Assembly (NCBI GenBank): GCA_948567375.1
Contig: OX419761.1
Span: forward strand, 59,956,501 to 60,020,500
Reading direction: 5' to 3'
Origin: Lunularia cruciata
Lineage: Eukaryota; Streptophyta; Marchantiopsida; Lunulariales; Lunulariaceae
DNA: 64,000 nt
A program made the translations under genes and the position numbers. Shown piece after piece: positions 36,460-50,133 of the stretch. The notes under the pieces were generated by a model, which was given only the letters and a program-made list of their open reading frames with translations, did not search any database and was not told the DNA's origin. The first letter of the stretch is position 1; the number at the start of each line of letters is the position of its first letter.

Positions 36460-38400
36460 CAAGGGGGCATGATTCATTCGGAATTCGGGCTTCGAATCGA
36501 TAACTAGCTCAAAGTCGTTCCTCACACAAGTTGTTCAACCTCCATCTGCATCGCCGCAAAGTCTTCGTTCGCACGACTTTCTCCTCTCCAAACAATGGCA
36601 GTATTCCACCCTGAATTTTCTGCTGCCATCTATTTTCTACATCTTCACAGCTTACTGTTCATAACATGGTGTGCTTCCTTTCTTGCTGGGGCCCGCCTCC
36701 ACCTCTCCTGCTTATCTCCGCGCTGGCTCTCACTCTGTTCCCTGAGCACTCTTTCCGTAGCGCGATGGTTAAAACAAGAATTCGAGCGTCTTCTAGTTGT
36801 TCTCAACAAGCGACAGCACATTCTCTCCTCTCGAAGTTCCATCTACGAGGATTGCTTTCCGTTTTCTCACTGGAACAGCACGTTTTTTCTTTTCAGGAGT
36901 AGTGTTTGTCTATTCCGCTATTTTGCCGATTGCTTTCTCCGCACTTCGCAAGACATTCTTCACTACAGTCAAAAGAATTCACGATATTCTTCGAACTTCA
37001 TCTTAAAAGGACGGACAATTTCCAGAGTTCTGGTAGCTTTATGACCGGAATCTCCTTACTTCTCGGTCCTGAGGAAATCCTTCCTTGCAAATTTCAAAGC
37101 AGTCTGTGAGAAACTGATGATACTCCCAGTACGTGTGCACCTACCCTGGCCCAAGCCTCTTTGGGTGAAACAACTCGCCTTCCCGCTATGATTCTGCCGT
37201 GAAAATCTTTCGCTCTGCTTCACCAACGGTTTGACCGGAATCATTTGCAAAGACCGGCTTTAGTGCAGTCTGGATCTCCACGAAGAGCGAAGACAAAGCT
37301 CAGCCAATTTGCTCAGGGGGCAAGGGAACGCCTGTGCCCCAATCGCTGCTACTGCATATAGATGCAAAACATTGTGCACTGAGTTTAGACCCTCGAAGCA
37401 GAGCCGTGGCGAGAATGGTCGATATTCCGTGGTCCCACCTTTCCCTTACCCTTGAGACAGCGGAGGACTTCCCTGTTCACGACTCGTGCAGGCCTGTCTA
37501 GCGTCCTTTCGGCCATATCTTGCGTGGGGCCCGCTACTGTGACTGTAGAAAGGAGCGAACTTTACCAGAGAAACTGACGCTACTGTACGTGGTTGTGATG
37601 CCCACGAACAGTGAAAATGGATGGGCACACATTTATCGCACAGTCGCTATCGGTTTCCATGAGGTGGCACCAACTGTGCGGTCTGTTGTGTGTGGTTGGT
37701 GGGAGGCAAACAAGAAGTAGACGGAGGTGGGTGCCCGACCCTTCTCTAAGGATCAGCGTCCGCCAGTAAGGAAAGATTAGATCACACAGAAAACAGGGTG
37801 CCAGAACGGGAAGCAACGCTTAAATGAAAACAGCGTTGGTCCCCCATAGAGCATTACGCACTTATCTCAAGAAGAACAAGACCCAAGAATGCCTTAGATG
37901 ATAAAAGAAAGAACTACAGTCCCCGCGAAGAAAAGGCCAAGCTCAAACCCCAGAAAGACCGGACCACTAAATAAATTAGCATGAGGGTCAATTAACCTAG
38001 ACTATCATTTCAAAACTTTTAGACAGCTCAACATGCATTTCGATCTTCCAGATATTTTCCTTCAGAATCTGCCCTATATATCATGGAGAATTTGCGGTAA
38101 TCTTTGCCCCTTCTGATACATTTTAAGAGTGGAGAGTCTCACACTATAATTTGACAACACTATGAACTATGACAGTCTAGACCAAACAACGTGTTGAAGG
38201 GTCAAGTAGGGACCTTACTTGGATGTTCTATTTTCTGCATGTAAAATTTTATTTATTTAGAAGTTTCTCTAGTTTAGATAAACACTAATTCTAGGTTATC
38301 CACGAGTTTGCACAAACTTCCTCACGTTCTTTGATTTATATGCATCTAATCAATCCGAATGCATCTGAATACATGCTAACTACCATGAATAAATAAATAC
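36460..38400. other. Intergenic, no gene recognised
   Basis: A pyrimidine-rich 149-codon plus frame (36595-37044) and opposing frames at 37446-37816 show no known motif. The first part may be the promoter and leader of the collagen-like gene. From about 37.9 kb the DNA becomes AT-rich. Confidence 0.5.
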
Positions 38401-38900
38401 ATAGCTTTTTAAATTTTGATGTATGTTTAGCCTTTTATGTTTATTTGTAGCTTAAGGTTTGAATATCCTGAAGGATTTAATAAATATAATACCTATCTAC
38501 TTAATCATATATTAAAAATTATAAAATGCTTCTACAAAGAAGGATTAGAATGGCATATCAAATAGATTTGGATAACATTTATCTATTCAGATATTATATT
38601 TTGAAAATATGTAAAATGATTCTTTGTGAACATGGAGAAATAGACAGTATCTCAACTTGAGAATCTTACCATGTAGTCTTTAACATGAAACTTGGTATGA
38701 CTAACATGAAGAAATATTTGGAATATTCCTTTATAATGTTTGTCCAAGTTAGAATATAAACACTTTGGTTTTAGTTTGATATAGTTTATTGGCTTATAAA
38801 ATATATTTATTTTGAAATTTAGTTCAAAATAGATGAACATATAGTTTTTAAATTTGGAAGTATGTTTAGCTATGTTTTGTTTATTTGTGGCTTGAGGTTT
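38400..38900. repeat. Diverged duplicate of the tandem-array unit
   Basis: The string TGTTTATTTGT-GCTT-AGGTTT-AATATCCT occurs near 38437 and again near 38878. Each time it is followed by the AGAATGGCATATCA-type unit. So the array at 38911-39400 has an older, longer-period (about 440 bp) duplicate in front of it. Confidence 0.6.
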
Positions 38901-38910
38901 AAATATCCTT

Positions 38911-39400
38911 AAGAGTTGTTAAATATATTACCTAGTTATTTAATTATATATTAAAATATGTAAAATTAGAGAATAAAGAAGGGTTAGAATGGCATATCAA
39001 TTACATTTGGATAACTTTGATTCTAAATGTATAAGGAGTTGTTAAATATATTACCTAGTTATTTAATTATATTTTTAAATTACATAAATTGATTATACTA
39101 CAAAGGACTAGAATTTCATATCAGTTAAATTTAAATAATTTTGATTCTAAATTTATAAGGAGTTGTTGATTATATTATATATTCATTTATTATGTTTGAA
39201 AATATGTAAAATGACCATACAAAGAAGGACTAGAATGGCATATCATCTGAAATTGGACAACTTTGATTCTAGACTTATAAGGAGTTGTTGAATATATTAT
39301 CTATTCATTTATTATGTTTGAAAATATGTAAAATGATCATACAAAGAAGGTACTAGAATGGTAAATGTCATTTAAAATTAGACAACTTTGATTCTGAACG
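38911..39400. repeat. AT-rich tandem array, ~122-bp unit, four copies
   Basis: Units start at 38911, 39033, 39157 and 39279 (spacings 122, 124, 122) with AAGGAGTTGTT or AAGAGTTGTT. Each carries AGAATGGCATATCA (or a variant) and ends AACTTTGATTCTAAA-T-TAT. No coding content is seen. Confidence 0.85.
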
Positions 39401-42400
39401 TATTACACTTTCCGCTCTTTGAACTTCACAAGTTAAAGTTTGAAAGTTGGTTGCCTTTTGTGGTAGACTAGGAGTTAAATCTGGTGAATGGAAAGAGTTC
39501 CCTTTCTTGATTATTTAAATTTTATTCTCTTAAGGGCCAAGAATATATTGTCCATTAAAATTATGAGTCTATAATAATATAATATATCTCTATTCCTTCT
39601 TAAATATCCTTTGAGGTTCAGTTTATTATCATTATTTTCAAAATTTTCCATTTTGTTAAGTTCTTGATTTTTAAAAGCAATACACTTAAATGATAAATAT
39701 CTGATAAAATTATTAGATAAAATTACATAAATAAATATCTAATTGAAAATAGCTAATTAAATATTTTTTATGTAAAAATTACTTAGTCTATCATTTTAAT
39801 ATGAAAAATATAGTTATAATATGCATTACTTGACTCACAAAGTAGTTTCATATGCTCGTATACAAGGTAAATTAGATATTCATACATAGAACTATTAGTT
39901 GAATTCATAGATATACACGTTTAGAGTGTAGAACTTAACATTTTAGTCTAAGGAAATGAATACTCAGGTTTGTAAAATTGGACATTTAGGTGGTAGATTT
40001 TGAGATTTGAGGTCATTGAGATCAACCTTTGATTTCATTGAGATCAACCTTTGATTTCATTGAAATAGATATTTGTATATATCAGATATTGAATATTTAG
40101 AGTTTTGATTTTGGACTGGAAATCATTCATTTTTAGTGAGGATTAAATATATGTGTTTTACTGTTGAGAGCTACCACTTATTGCAAGCTGAGGATGTGAT
40201 AATTATCTAATAGACTTGGATAACTACCAATAAATGATAATTCTATTATGATATGTATCAACGCGGATCCATGCATAATATCCTGCGTTATATATACATT
40301 GGAAAGTAATATTGCTGAAGAAAATAACTAACAAAGAAACAAAACAGTCCAGTCCCCTGTATCCTATTGTTTACATAGAGAGTTGGCTTAGCATAGGGAC
40401 TAGTATAGATTTGAAAGAGGCCCAGGAATTAGAAGGGGAAAGAACAATTATAAGTCCACTTAAAGTCAAAGACATCCCCTCATAAAGTTTGACCTAAAGC
40501 TTGCCTTGGCATTACTTGGAATTTCTGCAAAGTTACAAAAGTATGCATTTGATACGATGTGGCGCCTTTATTATAAGATGACTATTTTTCTTGTTCGTTT
40601 TATTGATCTTGTTATAAATTTTTTTATTAACGTAATTTCTCACGTTTCTATAATTTTTTTCTAAAACATGAGATATATCTATACAGATTCAGATATTCAT
40701 CTCTTTATTTTTTTTTTTCCTTTCCCATTATTACTTTGCTTATTCTCGCCTCATCATACAGCAGAGTAATTTATATTCATCTCCTATTCTCCGGTTCACT
40801 TGCATGTTTAAAATATCCTATTAAAATAGGATATTTTCTTGTGATGCATAATCACAAGGCGAATCTTAGAAGAATGGAGCAGGTTGATTTAACAATACCC
40901 CAGATAAACATACAATAGATACTGTCCAATACATCACTCAAAGAATATCCTTATAAAAAAGAATACAGTTTCATTTTGAGAAATTATACATATGGATTCA
41001 ATTTTTTTTGGATCTATACACATGTTTCACTAAGCATCATATATACATACAAGAACCCTTAAACAACACTGTTGATGTTTTTGACCATTTTGGCCATTTT
41101 AATCGTGTCATGAATTCTACTAAAACTATGTGAATGCACGAAACACTGTCTCACCTGTCTATTTGCTCTTGCTCGTTTAGCAACAATGGCGCCGACGAAA
41201 AGTGTGATTTTTTTACTATGCTATTCGAGTCACTGCTGTTCTGTCTCCATCCCCCCAACGTCCTCATCGCCCTGTCTCTGTCCCAATTATGAGGTGATGA
41301 AAAAAATAATATGACTAAGGATCCATGTTCCTTCCAGTTTTAATTGGCGCCGGTGTTAGTTTGCAGGTGATGGGTGATTTTGCTCGTTGTTCAGGTGCCG
41401 CCGGAAATGTAAGAATCTGTCACTATGACATCCTCTGACTCACATCATAAGTCACTACAGTACAGGTAGAATGCCCAAATTCCGTTTGACCATCCACAAG
41501 ACAGGTACTGTGTGCTGACATAAGTATGCATCTCGTAGTATGATACCACAGTGCGTTACCAGTATCCATCTAGGTCCACCAGAATGAAGTTGTTCTGCAC
41601 TCCATCGTACTTTGCCTAGCGAGCACCTTACATTACAAATCTTATCCAATTGCCTTTAAAAAATGAAAGTTACGGGATATTTCTGTAAAATACTTTTCAG
41701 GAGTCCATAGAGAAACAATGCAGTAAAAATGAACGCACTGTAAAGAAGTTTTCCAGGTTGATTTATAAAATGATGACCCGAAGGCCAAATGGAATACCCC
41801 GATAGAGAGAGACCGAAGGCACGTAGAAGTGCATACGGAGCAACCAGGCTGGCGGCCCAAGCCAAAAGTGCCCAAAGCCAAGGAGAAGTACAGGCCAAAG
41901 TCTTACATGGGGAAATAACCTAAGCAACCCACCCAGTAACCTATTCCTGAACTGTATGATATAGATCCTCAAAGGTATATCTGATAGAGGGGGAGGGGTG
42001 GGGTCTAGACATGTAGGGAGCTCCTACTGCAATGCCCCATCAGTGAAGACCCAATGCTTGCAAAAGCTGTAAGGTGATAGATATCTGCGGCTGATAGTAA
42101 GAGGTGAGCATGGCCAATAAAATAGCTAGTTCACCTCTCTACTGCCAGGAACCTTGTGATGCATCACAAGGAGACTGTCAAAGTGGTGATGGAGATGGAC
42201 AAAGATTTCCACCACCAATAGGAAAAAGGTGTCAAAGGTGAGTCATGGAGCATAGTGGCCCTCCTTCCCCTTGGCGGCAATAGTTATTGCAGCTCCGCTT
42301 GTGAACATGCTCTAAACAAGGACTCTAGTCGGAGAGAGTTTGCAACCACCACATCATATAAAGTACGATGGCCGTCCATGAATGAAACTTTTTTTGTCCT

Positions 42401-44743
42401 CACTCTACAAGGAGGAGGTCAGATCAGGTGCAACCAATGCTCAATCAAGACCTGGAAAGATCTGAGCTATTGTGCCATGGAGCGCATCATGAACTTTGGT
42501 GGACTCTCCCTCGATAGCAAAATGCAAAACATGGATGCCTTGGGTATCAATTGCAGTCCCCCATGCACATTGGTCTGTTAGCCCTAGAAGTGTTGGATGT
42601 GGTAATTCCATTTGTAGGAAAAGTGCCATGGTAAACTCCTCCATAGTGAACCAAAATTCTTTTCTCAAAAGAGGGGCGTAAAGCCATGCCCTAGATCCTT
42701 TTTGTTTCCACAAGAGAAAATCCTAACTCTATCTAAAATAGCGTGAGGATGCTAATAAGGGTGTGAGTACATGTACACATAATGTAGTGCATGGAACTAA
42801 ACATAAGAAAACATCCCCAATGGCTATGGGATGAATACCAAATGTCTCCTTTTGACAAAACAAGGAGACGAGATACCCAAAGAAATGAGCAGCTCCCAAG
42901 AGCACTAGACCAAGGCAATGCACTAACAAAATGCAAAGAGAAGGAGGAAACCAGAATCTAGGATGCCAAGGGTGAGACAATAAAGTAAATGCTCAAAAAC
43001 CAAACTTGAAGGCACATTGCCAAGAAATGTGAAGAGTGAAGTAGAGCATGAGCAAAGATGGACTCAATAAATTGTAACTCCTCATCTAGATGGTAATCAT
43101 GGACAAATGAGGAAAGCTAGTATGTTGCCTATGCATAGAGATTCTTTAGGACTAATAATATAGCAATGGAGAAGGATGTTGGCCTAGAAGGTGAGACTAC
43201 TTGGGCTGCTCTATGGTACTCCCCCACTTGACCTAGCATCAAGAAATGGTAAAGATGATGATGCTTTGGAAGTAGAGCATGAGGTTATGGTACTTAGTAA
43301 TTTGTCTAGCTACTACCAAGGTTTGGATGATGTATCCCTCTTGCAAAGTTGACCAATCCTCCCTCAAAAACTGATGAATCCGAGAGGCGGTTTTATAGTA
43401 TCTTGATGCACCCCCCTAGGTAGGGAAGAGCAAAGTCCACTATGAGAATAGGGCTCATAGGATCCAAGTGCAGACATGTCTTCCTGGTCATTTGCCAAGA
43501 TAGCACATAAAAGTGATGTACTATTTCATTTTTTTGAGGAAAGGCTTACATGAGGGAGTCACAAGAGCAATTAGGCAAGCATTCCATGTAATGAGTATTA
43601 AGTAACAATGCTTGCATGTCACTAGCAAACAACAAGTAGTATTACAACTTGTCAAATATCACAAGCTAATGTTTCAAATTTCAAATTTTGAATATTTTGG
43701 AGGTTAGGTGTTTGGAATTATTCTCAACAACCCAAAAGAAATACATAAGGTGGGATAAGAATGCATCTCAAGGTTGTTCTCTTGACAATTTTACTTCTAA
43801 AGTCTGATTGACTTGTGTTCTAAAGGTATGAGGGATCTATGCCTTGTTGTTGAAAATATCCTCCTTGACACACCATGCAATTTGGTTTAGTTGAGGGTTT
43901 GGTTGCAGTTTGCACTTGCTTCCTTACCCATTCCCAAAGGGAAAACAAGTCCCTTAAAGCAAGGATGTTTCTTGAGGGTTTGACTAAATGAGAGTTACTT
44001 TGATTAACCTCTATCACAAGTAGAGGGTGTATGCCTAAAAAAAGTAGATAAACCAACATGCTTATATTACCACCCCAAATGACAAAGTAAACTCTCTTGA
44101 TTGGAGCAAAGTTAAATCTTGAAAATGACAGATCCAGAGTCCTTTGGGTTCAAGTCCAAGTGTCACCAAAACTCCCCCCAAACTCCCTATCCAAAAGGTT
44201 TTTGCTACAATAAAGTAACACATAACAAACTTGGGATTACTAGACTAAGGATTACAAACAATAGAAGAAGAAACAACATCATCAACTACCAACATCTTCT
44301 AGACTACCAAATGGAGAACCACACAACACAACAAGTTGGTGTAAAGGTAACCATAGTTGCACTACCCAGTGGGATTTTGAAGTTAAATTTTTTTGGTTGA
44401 ATTATCTCTACTATTACAAAGATGAAGTGACTTTCTACACTACCTAGAGCTCCAATCTTGCTTTCCACCCACCCAATTTTTTGGCAACCAATTTCCCCTC
44501 CTTGAATTGAATTTGAGAATTAACCATTTCATCCTCCCGTCCTATGCTCTTAATCTCTATCTATGGAGTTGGATCATCTAGTAGAATTTTGTAAAATCTT
44601 TTGCTCTCCTATTCTTCCCACTTTGGCATGTATGCTACACTCCCTTCTACACTCAGGTACAAACTTGCAATGTTTGGTCAAGATCCGATTGAGGGATAAA
44701 ATTTTGGTTTGGAACTTGGAGCGCACTATCCTTACCACGGACA
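39401..44743. other. Long region without a recognised gene
   Basis: 39.4-41.1 kb is very AT-rich. 41.1-44.7 kb is more balanced and looks like old repeat sequence, but I cannot name it. A minus frame at 41656-41898 would encode two hydrophobic spans. Frames at 42255-42980 have no motif I know. Confidence 0.45.
40013..40070. repeat. 22-bp tandem repeat, 2.6 copies
   Basis: The unit TCATTGAGATCAACCTTTGATT occurs at 40013 and 40035, with a partial third copy from 40057. Confidence 0.9.
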
Positions 44744-47440
44744 TGGCATAAAAGACCAAGGAGAGAAATAGGAGAATAGAATACCAAAGTGGAATATCAC
44801 ATTAGGAATCTCAAGTGAGGGAAACTCTAAATGCTTAGCTTGAGCTTGGCTTGGGTATTTATAGGTAACTTGGATACAAGACCTTCCAAGGAAGGTTCCT
44901 TCTAGGAGCCACCTTACTTTGAGTGCAAGCTAAGCTAGTTATTTACTTGGCATACAAGCTAAGCTAGCCGTCAGCTTGGTGTACAAGGTACTTTACCCTT
45001 GGAAATTTCCTAGAAGCTTCTCACCAAGAAGCTTCATAGGTACTTCTAGAATATTCTACCCATGAGCTTTCTTGATGCTTCTAGCACATTCTTAGGCTAG
45101 TTCTACTTCCTTTTGCTATATTTAGCTTAGATTACTTACTCATTAGCTCACTACTAACTTGTTTGCTAACTCCATACTCCCCTCCTACTAGTTGGTGATG
45201 CCATCGTCACCCTAGAATCTTCAAACTCATGTAGGGCTGTCTATGCATTGTGGAGATGAGAAAGAGGCTACCATATGGCATCATGATGGGGATGCTTTTT
45301 CCAAAGGACCTTATATTCAATGTGTCATTGTCAATCACATTGGATGTCACAACGTACAAAGATACAATCAAATCCACATTCCTCATGATCATTGATAGTG
45401 ATGGGAGGAGTGGGGTTGGATACAAGTGGAAAAGAAAGCGGATTAGAAACAAAGAATTTTAAATTTGAAACTTGGAAGACATGATAAATCTGCATATGAC
45501 TAGGGAGAGCAAGTTGGTAGGCAATGGGAGAAATGATTTAAGTAATCTCAAATAGACCTATCCAATTGGGAGTAAGTTTACTGACTTGGGTATGAAGTAT
45601 GACTTGGGTATGAAGTGTGAGAGGAAATTTATTGGAAGAAAGCATGACCTTATCACCTAGTTGAGATGTTAGATCGCAACAATGTTCATCAACATATTAC
45701 TTTTGCCAATTTTGAGTAAGAAGAAGGTGGACATATGTAGGACCTAAGATGGCAAAGGAGCAAGAAGAGAATCTAGAACAAGTGGATCTTGCCCATAATT
45801 AAGAAAGGAGAGAGAAAAGTTGGCACTTGCCTACCTGGAATTATTGTAGACAAACTATGCAATTGTGAGACAAGTATCCCAATCAATGTGGAAAACATTG
45901 ACAAAGGCATGTAGCATCTCCTCCAAAGTCCAATCTGCTTGTTCTATTTATCCATCAATCAAATAAGTTGTAGATAAGATAAGCTTGGTACAAAGGAGTT
46001 TAAAGGAGCTTGCCAAAGAAGCTTGTTCAAAGGAGCTTGCCAAAATTTACCAATATAGCAAGGATCTTGATCAGAGATGAGAAGTCTTGGCATCTCATGA
46101 TGCTTGAAGATGTTTCAAAGTAGATCTAGGCCAATCTTGGAATATCAAATTGTATTCATGGTAGGTGCCAAATCAATCTACTTGCTAAGCTTATCAACAA
46201 ACACTACAATGGTTGTATGGTCCTAGTCCATCTTTGGCAAGGAAGTAATGAGGTCTAAGCTTACATGTTCCTTATAGGTAGATGGAATTGGTAGTGGTTG
46301 AAGGAGTTTACTTGGCTTTGGTTATTGGCTTTGTTGCATTGGTAGTTGTCACAAGTTTAGACAAACTCTCAAATCTCTTGTGCCATGTTAGGCCATTACC
46401 ATTGACATTATAGGGTACCCAAAGTCTTGCACACACCCGCGTGACCACTGATTGGTAGCTCATGGGTCTTGAAGCCACACAAGTCATAGATCATACTTGG
46501 TTGGAACATAAATCAGATCCTCATAGAATAGAAGGCCTTCCTTGAGGGAGAAAGTCTTATATTTGTTATCATGTGCTACAAGATGACCCTTAACCAAATA
46601 AAAGAAGGGGTATTGCTATAAAGCAATCCTAAACTTGATTTGGACTTGCAAGTCAACTAACACTATCATAATTGCTATTTTTATGAGAGATTTAAAAAGA
46701 GTTTTCAAATCAAGTTGTTGTGATAGTGCATCAAGGATGCATAGAATTTGTCAGGTTTGTACTCAAGCTTGATTTCATAAAACTATAATTGTTCCTTCCA
46801 TTTATGATGCAAACTCTTCATGTGCTCCAAATGTAAGGTTTACAACAAAGGTTTATGATTGGTTTGCATGATCATTTGTTTCCTTAAGAGATAACATCTC
46901 CATATCTTTGTGGCATATATGATTGCTAATTGTTCTTGATCTTGAATGGAGTAGTTATTTTAAATGGTGTTTAGTTGATGAGACACAAAGGAATTAGGAT
47001 GTAATCCATTTGGAAATTCTTATTGCAACATAACTCTAATGGCAAAGTTCAAAGCATCAAAATCAACCACACAAGGTAGTTGAGGATCAAATGGTTGGAG
47101 GATGGGTTATGAAGATACCATATGCTTCAATTTATTGAATATTTCTTTGTGCTTGGTGGTCCACCTAAAGCTTGATGTCTTCTCCATGAGATTGGTCAAT
47201 GGTACATTCAAATGAGCATAATAGTGGATGAACATGAGGAGTAGGCCAATTGGTAATGCCTTAGTTTTCTCCTCTTCCATCTTGGTCTCCTCCAATGAGA
47301 CCTTATAACTTTCTTTTGCCAAAAGGTACACTTTGATTTCTTGCAATCAAACTTCCATTGGTGTAGTCATCTTAGGGCTTTGTATGTGATTCTTGTATTG
47401 TACTCTATCTTACTATAGATTAAAATATCATCCAAGAGCT
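44744..47440 (-). mobile_element. Old truncated chromovirus copy, family B
   Basis: The left end (44744 to about 45178) is the family-B LTR, diverged and missing its terminal TTGTTACA-like bases. It is followed by pol on the minus strand, co-linear with 54350-56680 of the complete copy: chromodomain region (45200-45450), integrase (45500-46450), RNase H (46550-46950) and the end of RT (47107-47420, with FIHYYAH and FRWTTKHKEIFNKL). It stops near 47440, so RT, protease, gag and the second LTR are missing. Many stops. Confidence 0.8.
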
Positions 47441-48672
47441 AATCTCACATTTATATATAATGCAACTTGAAATACAATCATTACCCTTCCTCTTCATCAT
47501 GCATTGAAATGGCAGTCAAGTGTTCTCATCCATGCCACTTAGGCTATAGCTAGCCAATTCTTTGAGTGAATTTTGAGCAAAGTGAACTTGAGGGTGTCTC
47601 AAAATTGGTTGAGGGTTGATAGTCTTCCCCACTACCATTAATACTCTTACCCCCTATTCTAATCACAAGAATCACTCACCTTTCTTCAATTTACTAATTA
47701 GAACTTGGTCAAATCATAGTTCTTTTAGTCCTTCATTTGATTGTGGAATAAGTGGTTAGTATACAATCTTATTCATAAATTACTAGGCCTAATATCCCTA
47801 AGCATCTACTAATTATACATGTTATTGTACAATAATTACAATTAGCAAGAGAGCAAATCTTCATAATCATAGAATAGTGCTCCCTCCTTAATGCCTCTTG
47901 CTGATTATCTAGGCACCAGAGCAATGATGACATCTTGTTTTTCCAAACCACCATTTCTATTGTAGGGTCATGAATTGTGCCATAGTTGTCCCTATAATAA
48001 AAATTATTCCCCATATCCTCTATTTCTTTCTAAGGCGTAGAAAAACCATCAATGGATTGCCTTCTCTCTAATTCATTGGATTCCCTTGCCAATTTCTAAG
48101 TCTCTTCCACTTCCTCCACTTTGTTCTATGCAATCAATTGAACAGATTCCTCTCTATTCTTCTTTTTCTCAATACCAACTTCAAGGTAAACAATAATGTC
48201 TTTTGAAAAGGCTTTCTTGTGGGTTCTACCACTTGCTCCTCACCTCCAACCATGGTCATTTCCTATGTCTATCTTAGTGAATATACAATCCTTTGAGTAT
48301 CTCCTTCATCTCTTTGTCTTTGATTTATAGTAATTGATTAATTGAGAAGTCAGTCTCCCAAGGTCTATTTGTAGATTCAAGATGGAGTAATTCATCTCTT
48401 TGTCCTTTTGGTTCTATGCTTATGACAATAGGCTAGAACCAGGCTAGCAACTTCCTAAGTAGACTCTTTACCACTTTGAGCCTCTTCATCCAAACAGCAT
48501 TGACACGCTCATGATTGTATGCATCTCTTGGTTTCCTTTGTTCCTATCGTTCTTCCTATTTCTAGACCAAAGCAAACATATTTGGAATCAACTACCAAAA
48601 ACTCCCTTACTGCATCATGTCTTTATTTGTTTTGAGTTCTTCTAGCTCTGACTAGAATTGGACCTATTCAAC
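47441..48672. other. Unassigned sequence
   Basis: No gene or recognisable repeat is seen. It may belong to an older element into which family-B copies inserted. Confidence 0.4.
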
Positions 48673-48677
48673 TCAAA

Positions 48678-49181
48678 TGTAACAATATGGAGTTTATCAA
48701 TGAGTTAGTCAAGAAAAACAAAGTAGAAAATAGGCCCAATTAGCCTAGAATATTTGAGAAGTATCTAGGATGCAACTTGGTACCTTCCAATTATTGGGTA
48801 ATGTGGATGCCAAGTGGTGACTTATAGGAGGAAGCTTCTTGGAAAGCTTCCTTGCTAACTTAGCTTGCATACCAAGTAGGTAGCTTATAGAAGGAAGCTT
48901 CTTGGGAAGCTTTCTAGCTAGCTTAGCTTGCACACCAAGTAGATGGCTTCTAGAAGGAAGCTTCTTGAGGAGCTCTCGATTAGCTTGACTTGCACTCTAA
49001 GAAAGCGACTTTGAGAAAGCTCCTTGAGAAGCTTCTCAAGAGCCTTGTATACTTCACTATAAATACCAAAGCCCAAGCTCATGCTAGGCATTTGGAGTTT
49101 CCCTCATTCAAGAATCCCAATGTGATCTTTCACTTTGATCTTCAATTCTCCTATTTCTCTCCTCAGTCTTGATCTTTTACA
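48678..49181 (+). mobile_element. Solo LTR, family B, TSD TCAAA
   Basis: A 504-bp LTR reads TGTAACAATA...GATCTTTTACA. It is flanked by TCAAA at 48673-48677 and TCAAA at 49182-49186. No internal region is present. The exact 5-bp duplication shows a whole element inserted here and later lost its interior by LTR-LTR recombination. It contains three 63-bp modules (see next entry). Confidence 0.88.
48815..49003 (+). repeat. Three 63-bp modules inside solo LTR
   Basis: GAAGCTTCTT begins at 48831, 48894 and 48957, exactly 63 bp apart. Each is followed by TTAGCTTGCA-ACCAAGTAG-TGGCTT or a variant. Short palindromes around AAGCTT recur in each module. Confidence 0.8.
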
Positions 49182-49186
49182 TCAAA

Positions 49187-50128
49187 CTTCTAAGAGCTCT
49201 TTTTTGGGTAGCTATTGCTACCATAATGTAGATGGCCTCTAATAAAGCTTGGCCATCCTTGGACCTCTCTTCTACCAAAGAGGTTATATGTTCCACTACT
49301 ATAGTGGTTCAAGCACACTAGTCTATCAATAGTAATATACCTTGGTATATATCTTTGAACTAGGTCTCAAGGAATAGTGGATTTCACTATTCACCTTTGC
49401 AATGCATTAGGGAGTGCCACATGTTTGTTGAGTGCCAAACTGTGGAAGAATTGGCTCTTGGAAAGGAATGCATTCCATAGCTAGATCACTTGGATTTCCT
49501 TGGTGCAAATTCTCTTGCTCTCCTTATTCAATTGGAGACACCACCAAGACTTGCTCCCCCCATGCTTTGGCTTGCCTATCCCACTCTTCTCATTTCCTAG
49601 GCATTATCAAATTATGTTGGTGATACACATGATAAAGAAAAGGCAAGATGTAGGAAAAAATATTAGACTTACTATTACTCCATGCCAACTTGTAGTTACT
49701 TTCATGTAATAGCCTACACTAATTCAATACTTGATTCTCCAACCAAGTATTAATAGTAGTGGTTGCCAAAACCTTGCTGATTTGGCTAGGGTTTTGGGGT
49801 AAAGAATGTGTAGGAGGAACTCAAAGGTCCTTGTAAATCTGAGCTTTACTATAGATGTGAAACAATATCCCTCACTAGAGTTGTATTGATCTCCTCCAAA
49901 TTCTTATTTAATAGCCTTGTCTAATGTTGCTCTTGTTGGTGGCAGGCTTTCCCCTTCATTAGTCAATTGGTAGGCATCAAGCACTACTTATTAGTTCTCA
50001 CTCCTTGAGATTTTCTTGTATATCAAGGTTCATACCTATGGATACTTGCCCATTAATCAGTTTGATTACCATGGGTTTAGTCTTGAAATTCCATGGCAAT
50101 TCCAACAATTGTGCACATCCAATGGTAC
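49187..50128. other. Unassigned sequence
   Basis: No coding signal or known repeat is seen between the two solo LTRs. Confidence 0.45.
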
Positions 50129-50133
50129 CTAGG

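Noticed and set aside
36595-37044. 149-codon Leu/Ser/Phe-rich plus frame
   Set aside because: Composition follows a pyrimidine-rich stretch; no motif, and it opposes the likely leader of the collagen-like gene.
42255-42980. Several 80-108 codon frames on both strands
   Set aside because: Overlapping frames without motifs; probably an old unidentified repeat.
45207-45452. Minus-strand frame resembling one at 54324-54617
   Set aside because: Both are out-of-frame shadows of the chromodomain region; the similarity reflects DNA homology between element copies.
48815-49003. Regularly spaced repeats that could suggest a CRISPR-like array
   Set aside because: They are 63-bp modules inside a plant LTR with no unique spacers; CRISPR does not occur in plant nuclear DNA.
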